Shown here piece by piece: positions 54,846-64,000 of a DNA stretch of 64,000 bases. The notes below the pieces were generated by a model that saw nothing but the letters and a program-made list of their open reading frames with translations, was not told where the DNA came from and did not search any database. The stretch's first letter is position 1, and each line of letters starts with the position of its first letter. The DNA comes from Aphrocallistes beatrix. Lineage: Eukaryota > Porifera > Hexactinellida > Sceptrulophora > Aphrocallistidae. Made by a program: the position numbers and the translations under genes. The stretch is from positions 1,550,001 to 1,614,000 of the forward strand of contig OY725498.1 in NCBI GenBank assembly GCA_963281255.1, in the 5' to 3' direction.

Positions 54846-55319
54846 CAGTACCCAGACAAAAGTATTTGCACACTTCATTATCTCACGGTGATTTAATACT
54901 AAATGGGTCTATTTATGAAGATTAAAACTCCGAAACGCTAAGTGATACAACTAATCGGGTTTCAGATTCGAAATCTTCGCATTCGAATTAGTTATTGTAG
55001 GATATTTCTAATCAATTATTAATTCCCAATGTTTTCAGATTATCAATCACTGCCACCTTGTACCACATATGTCCCTTTTTATTATTATACATTATGGTGA
55101 TGTACTCTTGTGTCACAGGTTGATAATTTTGCTAATTGGGTTGAGCAATTTATTAGAAATATCCTACAAAAACTAATTCGAATGCGAAGATTTCGAATCT
55201 GAAACCCGATTAGTTGTATCACTTACCGTTTCGGAGTTTTAATCTTCATAAATAGACCCATTTTAGTATTAAATCACCGTGAGATAATAAAGTGTGCAAA
55301 TACTTTTGTCTGGGTACTG
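54846..55319. mobile_element. Tc1-type MITE with ~170-bp inverted ends
   Basis: 474 bp between TA dinucleotides. Ends cagtacccagacaaaagtat ... and its reverse. The two arms (54846-55015, 55150-55319) are nearly identical, with only a few mismatches, including segments with 'cggtgatttaatac' and 'cgggtttcagattcgaaat'. The short middle carries no gene. Confidence 0.85.
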
Positions 55320-56484
55320 TACATTGTTTACAATGTTAACCTCTCGCTAATTGATGATGAATAGAATGGCTGTCTCTTAAGGATAGTTTACATTGTTGGA
55401 CACCGTTAGTTTCAGAAAAAATATCGGCTTTAATTTATGAAATGGTTAGGTGCAACGCCCTAACACCTACGCTCTTCAGCTCCACCCAATGTTGTAATTT
55501 TTAAAAGGATTTTCTAATATTAACATCAACTTTGATTAATGTTTCAAGAAAATTTCTAAGATACTATTCTTAGAATTCTTTTAGAATGACACCAATTCTA
55601 AGTATATTTCTTAAAATCCGTAAAGAATTTCAAGGTTAAGAATGTAAGAAAAAAAATGCGATTCTAAGAAATATTCTTAGAATGGCATTTAGAATTAAAT
55701 TAAGAAAAATTCTTTAGTGAATGAGGCCCCTGCCATTTCCAGATAAGAGGAATGATTCCATGCCAGCTCATGACTTGTAATACATGTCACATAGGAACAT
55801 GTTCTCTGGGCTATATGACAGATTGATGGTGAAGCTCCATTTTAAAAGTACTACATGAACATTGGACATGGTTAAAACGAGATTAATAGACAGTTTAAAT
55901 TGTTATTAAAAGTAACATAATAAATACATTGCAACATAACATATACCATGGCTGTGTTAAAAACAAAAACAAATGAGAAAACACAAAAACATTCAAGCGA
56001 AATCGTCACGAAGAAATGGGAATGTGCTCACGTTAGGAGGAATAAACTAGGCTATTCGTACTATACGACTTGATTATTACAGAAAAATTTCTTCCCATAA
56101 ACAAACTTGAAGAAGAGACAATCCAAAACATATTTGACATTTACTCACAATCGAAACAAATTGTAGATGCTAATTTAATTTACATTTTAAAAAATATTCA
56201 GAATCCAGTAACAAACAGACTCAAACATTGGATAACTTGTATCGTTATCAATTTATTCCTTCAAGAAGAGTTTAACTGAGGGTAACATGACCCAACTTCT
56301 CGTTCTCCTCAACAAGATAATATCTCCTCAATACATAATACGTACATGATGGTATTATAACTAGTAGATGATACGAGTATAGAGAGTAAAGCTTGAATAT
56401 TATATTATAATACTTGTAGTAAGATTTTACAAATAAGATTCAACAAGTACAACTCATACATGCAAAATGACGACACAATTTTAA
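55320..56484. other. Intergenic region with one unrecognised frame
   Basis: More 'attcttagaatt' palindromes at 55555-55710. A frame at 56066-56279, preceded by an acceptor-like ttattacag, encodes KLEEETIQNIFDIYSQSK and RLKHWITCIVINLF. It could be a coding exon but has no ATG and no recognised domain. Confidence 0.35.
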
Positions 56485-57325
56485 CCTGGAATTCTTAACT
56501 GTCCCACATTCCAGCACCTCTTTGCAGTTGACAAGCTAGGAACAGCTCCAGGAGAATTCAGATATCCAGAAGGTGTCTCGATACAGGAAGACACAGGGCA
56601 TATTTATGTGGCAGACTGTGATAATAACCGCGTTCAAATATTCTCAGAGACAGGACAACTTATCAATCAATTCGGAGATCTACACTTGACAATTCCGTGG
56701 GGCGTCCTGACCCATGAAGACAGTGTGTATGTAACTGACAATTACTGTCACTCTATTACAGTTCGCGATACCAGAATTCACGATGATAAAGCGAGTGGCA
56801 AAAGAAGGATCAGGCCACAAAGAATTGAAATCTCCTCACCAACTGGCCATATCTCCAAATCAACACCTCTATGTGGCAGACTACGGGAACCACAGACTCC
56901 AGATCCTCAATCCTAATCTCGATTTCCTAACTTCGATACGACATCAATCAATGACTGATCCTGTCGATGTGAAATTCTCCACCAATCAAATGCTGGTTTT
57001 AAGCCGATCAGACAATCCTTGTGTACACATGTTCACATTTTCAGGAGAGAAGATAGACTCCATTATAACTCGAGGAATCGGATTGCAGGTCAGAGAAGCT
57101 TACTTCTTCTGTCTGGATAGATACAACAACATTATGATTAGTGACAGGAGAGCTCACTGTATCAAAATATTTTCTCTAGAAGGGGAACTCCTACACACTT
57201 TAAGTGAGTTCGGACATGAAGTTGGGATGCTGTACTACCCGAATGGCATCGCAATGCTCAGACACACTCAGATAGTTTGTGTCTCTGAGAGCATCAATTT
57301 TTCTCTTCAAATATTCTCTGATTGA
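56485..57325 (+). pseudogene. NHL-propeller gene, frameshifted and 5'-truncated
   Basis: Related to the intact NHL gene at 21.8 kb. The frame opens after a TAA at 56482-56484 with ILNCPTFQHLFAVDKLG, then YPEGVSIQEDTGHIYVADCD, WGVLTHEDSVYVTDNYCHS. At ~56757-56762 the frame shifts (two bases missing compared with the paralogue: HSI-then-QF instead of HSVLRF) and continues as MIKRVAKEGSGHKELKSPHQ, LYVADYGNHRLQILNP, to NFSLQIFSD and stop. No start codon in frame. Probably a pseudogene, or a gene with an unusual 5' exon plus an assembly error. Confidence 0.75.
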
Positions 57326-57918
57326 TAGGAAGGAATTCATTCCTTTAGGAACATCACTACAGATCGGATCCAACACTATACAATGGGGAACATGATTTAT
57401 CCAAAATATGTACGTAATTCTAAATTGAACACAGCTAAACCACAAAATTTAATCATTTTGATTAATAATTTTTAATAAGATGCGAAATTCAATAAATACG
57501 TAAATGCTTGTTCTCACAAAATTACGTCTGTTTATAAATGTATGTGTCTGCATGTCGCATGCTGCATGCACTAAGACAAATCTGTCAAATGCCTAGAATC
57601 GAATGTTTGCATAGTACGTACTACATCAGGGCCGGCTACACTGGTCCGGTTGGCACGGTTTTAACCGGACCACACGTAAACCTCCATAATCCGACACCGT
57701 TAGGTGCCATGATTAGCATTGGACAGTTCACATTGTACTAATATATTAATCTGACAGGTTTTTTGTAATTCCAACGAGTGCCGGATTATGCAAGTTGTAT
57801 TGCAATTTTAAAAAAACAAATAAAAACATATTTTCCATACGTATAATTGTTTGAAACTATTCATGGATCTGTGACAATAACATATGTTTCAGTGTTGTCA
57901 AATAATATAAACAACAAA
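57326..57918. other. AT-rich spacer
   Basis: A copy-like 'ccggcactcgttgg/taatccgacaccgttagg' area at 57690-57790 may be an old pogo-type end. No gene seen. Confidence 0.35.
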
Positions 57919-58476
57919 TCCTTACTATTAAAACTCGATTAATGTATATTTATTTATTTATTTATATATATATATATATCTCTGTAACGAATTGATTGAA
58001 GAAACTGCCAGTCATAGAAAGCTAATTTTTGGCATGTGGGAGTCTTTTGGCTATGGCTCCAGTAAGTTCTGAGCTCAGAGTAAAATGTCGACTCATCATG
58101 GAATTATGACGTCATTGTCACATTTTTAAAAGTTAAGCAACACAGTTATTCGGGCATAACTCAGCCATTATAGGAGATAGAAGGCTGAAATTTTAATAGA
58201 ATCGGTATACTAACATATCTCATATATGATGCGACTTTCATCAAAAAATGATGACTCATCACTTTGTTATGACGTCATCATTACGCATCAAAAATTTTAA
58301 AATTGACAAATTTGGTGATTTTTCGAGTGAAATCGATTTTAACACTAAGATGAACTTATTTAGAGATGTTATCTCCCTTATAATTAACCAATGTGACCCC
58401 AGGCGACCGAAGGGAGCCTCCGGCGGACACAAAGTGTCCGCCAGCCGCGCCGCGCCGCGCAAGCGAAGCGCGCTTG
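57919..58476 (+). mobile_element. Non-autonomous Helitron-like element (family 2), complete
   Basis: 558 bp from TCCTTACTATTAAAACTC (after A) to gcgaagcgcgcttg (before T). It includes the GC-rich palindrome gcggacac/gtgtccgc and body text shared with 19264-19656 and, reversed, 36276-36770. Confidence 0.75.
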
Positions 58477-58769
58477 TAATATATAACAATGGATAAATAA
58501 GTTATAAATAAAAATAATAATACATACAATAATTAACCCAAATAAACGAGATATACGGATATAAGTTCATCACATGTGTATGACGTATAAACGTTAAACA
58601 ATATAATTGAAGCAAGATGAACTGAGTTGGAAGGAGAGCACAACTCCATACGTGCGTCTCAATTTACGTAGTATAGCATACGTCGAAGAAATCTAACATT
58701 TAATAATCCGATAAAATACACAAATATAGGAAGTAAATATATCACAGACCCTTGTAACAAATTAACAAA
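58477..58769. other. 3' flank of the intact coiled-coil/NHL gene
   Basis: Contains 'taatccgataaa' text shared with the flank of the copy at 61.6 kb, so the duplicated unit extends here. Confidence 0.45.
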
Positions 58770-59987
58770 TCAAATCTGACAAAAGACTCCACATCCAAAT
58801 GCTATCACAATCTTGTTGGATTTGCTTACTTCAATACCTCTAGGATTTTTCAGTTCCCAATTTGAGGTGTCAATCAGACTTAACAGAGTTCCATCCCCTG
58901 TTAATATCTTGATTTGATTCGTAAACCAGTTGGTAATTAAAAAGTTCCCATTTTGATCCAAACAGAAGTGGCATGCGCTATCAAAACGCGCTCCGTCTTT
59001 ATTAGTTAGTACTATCTTTATCAGATTACCTGTTTTAGATTCAAGCAGTTTTATTACATTTTCGTCGACTTCCAGTAAGTATAAGATTGAACTGTTTATC
59101 TTTATGTCAAAACATTTCTTGATGGATCCTGAAAAACTTTCCAATACTTTGAGATCAGTGTTGAGTACGAGGATAATATTATTATTGTTAACAACAAACA
59201 CCTCATCTGTACTAGAACAAATAGCACAAGCGTGCATCATAAAAAAATCAGAACGAGCTAGTAATGAGAAGTTGGAGAGTTGGAATTTGAATACACACTC
59301 CTGATCAAAATCAGTTACAAACAAAGCCTTGTTCGTTAAGGAAATGTTTTGAGGACATTTCAAGACCTCTTCACCAAATGCACTCACATAGTCTCCATCC
59401 AACGTCCACACCTTGATTCTCTTATCATCTCTGTCTGCGATATAAACGAGATTCTTTGAATTATCAATGCACAATCCAAAAGGATGTTTCAGCTGTTTTT
59501 TAACTTTGAAGAGAGGAGACTCGATAAGAGAGTAATCACGTTGTAGAACTTTCTCTTCCATTTTTTCGCTCTTATTAACGCAGATCTTCCCGAGATCAGA
59601 AATGGTTTGTTCTAACCTCTGAGTATCACAACTCAGCTCTATCTCTACAGATAATGATGATGGAATTTTCATTTTCAGATCATCAATTTGTTGTTGCAAT
59701 TTCTGAATCGACTTTTCAATTTCCAGTTTCGCCACATTTGCTCTCATCTCACTACAATGTTGAGTTAGTTCATTCTTTGACGTTTCTAACTCCTCAATCT
59801 CGTGTACAATGTCTAGATTCTTGTCTGTGTACTGCTTTCTTAACGCTCTTAACTCTGTTAACAACTGTTCTCTCCTTCTCATCACAGCTTCAATCAGTTG
59901 GTTGAATTTCAGAGTAATCTGTAGTTCTAAATCAGAGAAAGGGTCACTCTCTGATGTAGGGATTGGTGGAGTAAGGCGAGTAGCCAT
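58770..59987 (-). CDS. Coiled-coil/NHL-propeller protein, intact copy C
   Basis: 405 residues from ATG 59985-59987 (MATRLTPPIPTSESDPF); a TTG eight codons upstream is not a start. Residues ~20-125 form a long coiled coil (VMRRREQLLTELRALRKQY, DIVHEIEELETSKNELTQHC, LQQQIDDLKMKIPSS). Residues ~165-400 form an NHL-like propeller (GLCIDNSKNLVYIADRDD, RIKVWTLDGDYVSAFG, ALFVTDFDQECVFKFQL, FCLDQNGNFLITNWFTN). This is the C-terminal architecture of TRIM-NHL proteins without RING or B-boxes, so no E3 activity is predicted; oligomerisation and RNA or protein binding are plausible. Only undamaged member among four copies in the window. Confidence 0.85.
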   Translation of the reverse strand: MATRLTPPIPTSESDPFSDLELQITLKFNQLIEAVMRRREQLLTELRALRKQYTDKNLDIVHEIEELETSKNELTQHCSEMRANVAKLEIEKSIQKLQQQIDDLKMKIPSSLSVEIELSCDTQRLEQTISDLGKICVNKSEKMEEKVLQRDYSLIESPLFKVKKQLKHPFGLCIDNSKNLVYIADRDDKRIKVWTLDGDYVSAFGEEVLKCPQNISLTNKALFVTDFDQECVFKFQLSNFSLLARSDFFMMHACAICSSTDEVFVVNNNNIILVLNTDLKVLESFSGSIKKCFDIKINSSILYLLEVDENVIKLLESKTGNLIKIVLTNKDGARFDSACHFCLDQNGNFLITNWFTNQIKILTGDGTLLSLIDTSNWELKNPRGIEVSKSNKIVIAFGCGVFCQI

Positions 59988-60080
59988 ATCACTTCTATTC
60001 TTTTCTTCCAAAAGCTACCAAAAAATACTAGATACTCAAATCAGTTCGATGTGTAGTCTCAACCTGACACCTCTCTTTGA
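59988..60080 (-). promoter_or_regulatory. Conserved upstream block of copy C
   Basis: Reverse complement of the block before copy A (tttggtagctt, caggttgagactacacat, gatttgagtatctag), ending in a ~100-bp match immediately before the ATG. Confidence 0.45.
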
Positions 60081-61344
60081 ACAGATGGATATGAATTGAG
60101 GATAATATACGTATAAAATGTTGTACTTTAGTTTCGGTAATTTACTTTTAATCGATTGTATAACTAATACATATATATAGTTACAAGTTAAAAACATTAG
60201 AGGATTCCAGGTTCCCCCTAGCCCCAAACCTGTGGGGGGGGGGTTCGAGTTTGGGGGACCTTTTAATTGGCTAATTGTAATTTTTGTTATATTTTTCTTC
60301 AATTCTATGAAAGTATTTTGGATTTACAAATATTTTCTTTTGGGGGCAGGCTCCCGAGGTCCCCTAGCCGTAGCTTTTTCACATAAAATTTCGCATAAAA
60401 TAACTTGGAATTTTCTATCTCAATTCCATCTTAACTCAGAGATTTTCCTCAATTTTCTATTTTTCTTGCGCCAATCGACGTAGAATTGTCTCCTCTTTTA
60501 AATAATTGATAGTATCGCTATACAAATATTTTCCTTTTCGAGTTATGACGTTTTAAAGTCGAAACTGGTCAGACAAGTTTGGAAACTTTCAACTTCCATT
60601 GCGATTAAACCAATCATTTGAAAGAGACAATTCTACGTCGATTGGCGCCAGGAAAATGAGGAAAGTTAAGATGGTTAGAAAGATTTGGAATAGGAAATGT
60701 TAGCAAAAACACGCCCCCAAATTTCAAATTAAGGTCACTATGTAAAGCTATGAATGCTGATTTAAATTGTTAATGAAAATTGACAAAGAAATGTGGGGCC
60801 CCCAAAAAAGAACAAAAAAACTTATGCCTCCTCAATAATCCGTTACCCACTATGCCCATGGTCATCCTTTTAAACAAATTGTATTGAATTTTGAGATTAT
60901 TTAGAAGCAAATTGAATGTTTTTTGTATACAAATGGCAGACCATAAATACATTTAAAAAAATTTGAGCTGAATAAAATGAAACTTAGCAGCCATGACTAT
61001 CAGATTAATGGATTTACGAGGAAAGCAGATTTCACCTCGAATACGGGCCACTTGGGACCTATGATATACGTATGCATATGATTATATTAACTAGAGGGTA
61101 GCAGTGTTTCATATAGGATTTGCATACAGGAGGGGCATTCGGGGTATCAAAATTAACTGTGAGGGGAAAAATTAATAGGATTATTATCTGAATAAGAATG
61201 GCATTGTCTTTCATCTTCTTGTTGGGTTTTTTTCTGGGCGAAGGCATTTGCCCCTACTGCTCCTCCTTGTATGAAACCCTGAGTATATAGGAAGCAATAC
61301 TGGAAAAATTATAAGATTCTATTCTCATTCATAATTTCAACCCA
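60081..61344. other. Intergenic region with an inverted repeat
   Basis: The stretch around 60424-60497 (ttaactcagagattttcctc ... gccaatcgacgtagaattgt) recurs inverted at ~60626-60690 (acaattctacgtcgattggc), a small foldback. A G run lies at 60234-60243. No gene seen. Confidence 0.45.
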
Positions 61345-61490
61345 TTCATGCAAAATGGAGACTGTCTCAACCTGGAATTCTAAACTATCCCATATTCCAA
61401 CACCTCCTTGCAGTTGGTAAACTAGGAACAGCTCCAAGACAATCAGATATCCAGAATATGTTGATACAGGAAGAAAAATGATTCCAGATA
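61345..61490 (+). pseudogene. Fragment of an NHL gene 5' region
   Basis: About 145 bp matching 56456-56595 (gcaaaatg, aacctggaattct, ttccaacacctccttgcagt), encoding an ILNYPIFQHLLAVGKLGTAP-like segment, then breaking off. A pseudogene scrap of the 56.5-kb gene family. Confidence 0.7.
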
Positions 61491-61614
61491 TGCAGATATG
61501 CCCATTATGTGTAATGTCGGAAAAAGGAAGAAATGTAATGTCTAATAATCCGATAAATACGCAAATACTATAGAAAGTTCACAAATATAATTATAATTTA
61601 TACCACTCCACATA

Positions 61615-62833
61615 TCAAATCTGACAAAAGACCCCACATCCGAAAGTTAACACAATCTTGTTAGAATTGCTAACTTCAATACCTCTAGGCTTATTCAGTT
61701 CCCAGTTGGAAGTGTCAATCAGATGTAACAGAGTTCCATCTCCTGTTATTATCTTGATTTGATTCGTATTCCAGTTGGTAATCAAAAAGTTCCCATTTTG
61801 ATCCAAACAGAAGTTGCATGCGTTATTGAAGTGAACTCCATCTCTATTAGTTAGTACTTGTTCTTATCAGATTACCTGTTTTAGATTCAAGCAGTTTTAT
61901 TACATTTTCGTCGACTTCCAGTACGTACAAGATTGAACTGTTTATCTTTATGTCATAACATTTCTTGATGGATCCTGAAAAACTTTCCAATACTTTGAGA
62001 TCAGTGTTGAGTACGAGGATAATATTATTATTGTTAACAACAAACACTTCATCTGTACTAGAACAAATAGCACAAGCGTCCATCGTCTTAAAATCAGAAC
62101 GCGCTAGTAGTCCAAAGTTGGAGAGTTGGAATTTGAATACACAATTCTGAGTACTATCAGTTACAAACAAAGCCTTGCTTGTTAAGGTAATTCTCTGAGG
62201 AGATTTCAAGACCTCTTCACCGAATTCACTCACATAGTCTCCATCCAACGTCCACACCTTGATTCTCTTATCCTTTCTGTCTGTGATATAAACGAGATTC
62301 GTTGAATTATCAATATGCAATCCACAAGGATATTTCAGCTGTTTTTTAACTTTGAAGAGAGGAGACTTGATAAGAGAGTAATCACGTTGTAGAACTTTCT
62401 CTTCTATTTTTTCGCTCTTATTAACACAGATCTTCCCGAGATCAGAAATGGTTTGCTCTAACTTCTGAGTATCACAACTCAGCTCTACCTCTACAGATAA
62501 TGATGATGGAATTTTCCTTTTAAGATCATCAATTTGTTGTTGCAATTTCTTAATCGTCTTTTCAATTTCCAGTTTCGCTACATTTGCTCTCATCTCACTA
62601 CAATGTTGAGTTAGTTCATTCTTTGACGTTTCTAACTCCTCAATCTCGTGTACAATGTCTAGATTCTTATCTGTGTACTGCTTTCTCAACGCTCGTAACT
62701 CTGTTAACAACTGTTCTCTCCTTCTCATCACAGCTTCAATCAGTTGGTTGAATTTCAGAGTAATCTGTTGTTCTAAATCAGAGAAAGGGTCACTCTCTGA
62801 TGTAGGGATTGGCGGAGTAAGGCGAGTAGCCAT
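61615..62833 (-). pseudogene. Coiled-coil/NHL-propeller gene, copy D (single-base frameshift)
   Basis: ATG 62831-62833 (MATRLTPPIPTSESDPF). Coiled coil and first propeller blades are intact to residue ~325 (LESKTGNLIRT). There one extra base near 61858-61860, compared with copies A and C, ends the frame at TAA (61847). The remainder continues in the other frame to 61615 (CLDQNGNFLITNWNTN ... FGCGVFCQI). Unlike A and C, its upstream sequence keeps only 'agctacc' of the conserved block. Either a young pseudogene, a truncated protein, or an assembly error. Confidence 0.8.
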
Positions 62834-63099
62834 ATCCAACCACACTCAAGCTACCAAAAAAAATCAAAAATCAAATATCAAAAAGTCCTCCACAGATGGG
62901 ATGCAAGAGTGCTTCCACATTTCCTGAGATGGTGATGGAACATTTATGTAGCGACACCAACTCAAGAATGTAGAAACACACTCCCACCAGACTGTTACTC
63001 CCACTTTGAACAGATAGATATAGATTGAGGGCATATGCATGATACTACGTGTTTCCCATACTTTACTCGATTGCACGTATAACTAATGCGTATGCATAA
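62834..63099. other. Spacer between copy D and UTP6
   Basis: About 265 bp with no gene or clear repeat. Confidence 0.35.
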
Positions 63100-64000
63100 T
63101 CACAATGCCTGAGAAGTGAATCTGTTGACAAACTCCTCCACTAGATCTGCTCTGAGATTCTTCATAGCCTTCCAGTGACCTTCCCCCGCGCCCGAGAAAT
63201 CCCGTCCTAGTCGCTTTACCCGAATAAACTCCAGCCACACATCTACACTCGTCCTACCGTGACATGCAACCATCTTCTCAAGAATGAGATCGATGTTCCG
63301 TTTGTTCGGTAGATCCCTCTCAGTCTCGTACTGCGAGCAGAACAAGTAGACGTGTGCGGGCCATGTCTTAGTGCTAGCGAGTATGAGTCTGTGGTATTTA
63401 GCTCTGAACTCTTCGACGGATTCGTTAGCAGAGCTCCATGTCAGGAGTTTCAGCAGCAGATCCCCAATGGTGCAGTCCTGTGCAGTGAGACACATTCTGC
63501 TTAGGACCTCTATCAGAGCATTCGCCTGCACTGGAGACATGGTAGGTGTGAGGAGTACGTCTAGCAACACGTTCCATGTCTCAGTCAGATGTACGTCTAG
63601 ACACCGATAATTCTTGGTAGAGTCTACGAGTTGGTTAGAGAGGGAGACTCGAACTTCTTCTGTTAGACTAGAACCAATTTCTTGTAGCAGACTGGGCATT
63701 GCGAGTAACCCAGGAAGCAGTTTGGTGAGAAGTGAGTCAAATTCCTTAGAGAGACCTTCATCTCTCAGGAATTTGAGATATGAGGTGTGGATACTCTCAT
63801 TCGCTACGCCTGCTTCGATCACTCGATTGATGAGAGAGAGTAGAGAGGTGACTCTGCTCTCCCTCATCATGAGGGATCCCACAGACACCAGTTGGATCCG
63901 CCAATTCACATACTCGCCCCACACTTCAGAGGAATGTCTGTTCAATGCTATAGCTTCCTCGAAAATATCCCCCACCTCACTCTCACACTGATCCAACGCA
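63100..64000 (-). CDS. UTP6: UTP6-like U3 snoRNP subunit (3' part, runs off the window)
   Basis: Family role: UTP6 belongs to the UTP-B subcomplex of the small-subunit processome and is needed for 18S pre-rRNA processing in the nucleolus. The last ~300 residues are present, frame open to the window edge with no start codon. The sequence is all-helical HAT-repeat type (SEVWGEYVNWRIQLV, YLKFLRDEGLSKEF, PAHVYLFCSQYETERDLP). The C-terminus is diagnostic: SVDVWLEFIRVKRLGRDFSG, GHWKAMKNLRADLVEEFV. Stop TGA at 63100-63102. Intronless in the visible part. Confidence 0.88.
   Translation of the reverse strand, partial: ALDQCESEVGDIFEEAIALNRHSSEVWGEYVNWRIQLVSVGSLMMRESRVTSLLSLINRVIEAGVANESIHTSYLKFLRDEGLSKEFDSLLTKLLPGLLAMPSLLQEIGSSLTEEVRVSLSNQLVDSTKNYRCLDVHLTETWNVLLDVLLTPTMSPVQANALIEVLSRMCLTAQDCTIGDLLLKLLTWSSANESVEEFRAKYHRLILASTKTWPAHVYLFCSQYETERDLPNKRNIDLILEKMVACHGRTSVDVWLEFIRVKRLGRDFSGAGEGHWKAMKNLRADLVEEFVNRFTSQAL

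Overview
The window is animal nuclear DNA. It holds metazoan-type genes (CDC25, a caspase, BIR proteins, a secreted VWC/CTCK protein, ASH2L, WDR59). Genes are compact, many have a single long coding exon, the few introns I could resolve are mostly short (about 60-600 bp), and the spacers are AT-rich and full of small DNA transposons. Gene density, scarce introns and expanded coiled-coil/NHL-propeller genes would suit an early-branching animal such as a sponge, perhaps a glass sponge. That placement is inference. No sequence comparison could be run, and every gene name comes from recognised motifs.

Layout. 0.3-3.3 kb: CDC25-like phosphatase and TMEM70, minus strand. 4.2-7.5 kb: EXOSC3 (four exons); its 2.46-kb second intron holds a complete intronless caspase fused to a beta-propeller-like domain. 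7.7-9.3 kb: Asterix/WDR83OS (apparently lacking its last exon) convergent with ASH2L. 9.6-14.2 kb: MRPS5, WDR59 and PPCDC, head to tail on the minus strand. 14.3-22.8 kb: transposons plus two damaged coiled-coil/NHL genes and an intact NHL gene. 23.9-27.6 kb: NOM1, ADAT2, SUMO. 29.9-43.0 kb: three single-BIR genes with long Pro/Gln/Asn-rich tails, separated by MITEs, a MULE transposase remnant, Helitron-like elements and a large inverted repeat. 44-48 kb: transposon-dense, with a hAT-like MITE that splits a possible coding exon and two Helitron-like elements flanking an AT satellite. 48.2-50.3 kb: a COX14-like small membrane protein and MTFMT. 51.8-53.7 kb: a four-exon secreted protein (signal peptide, two VWC domains, a CTCK knot). 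54.8-63 kb: a Tc1-like palindromic MITE, more NHL genes and pseudogenes. 63.1 kb to the end: the 3' part of UTP6.

Themes. Housekeeping genes cover RNA processing and ribosomes (EXOSC3, NOM1, UTP6, ADAT2, MRPS5, MTFMT), growth and cycle control (CDC25, WDR59, ASH2L, SUMO) and mitochondrial assembly (TMEM70, COX14-like). The unusual content is a possible cell-death or defence repertoire: a caspase-propeller fusion, three survivin-like BIR proteins with low-complexity tails, and an expanding, rapidly decaying coiled-coil/NHL family. Helitron-like elements, which I infer from shared termini and A|T insertion sites, are the commonest mobile elements.

Several long reading frames begin with TTG or GTG. 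I moved those starts to the first in-frame ATG.
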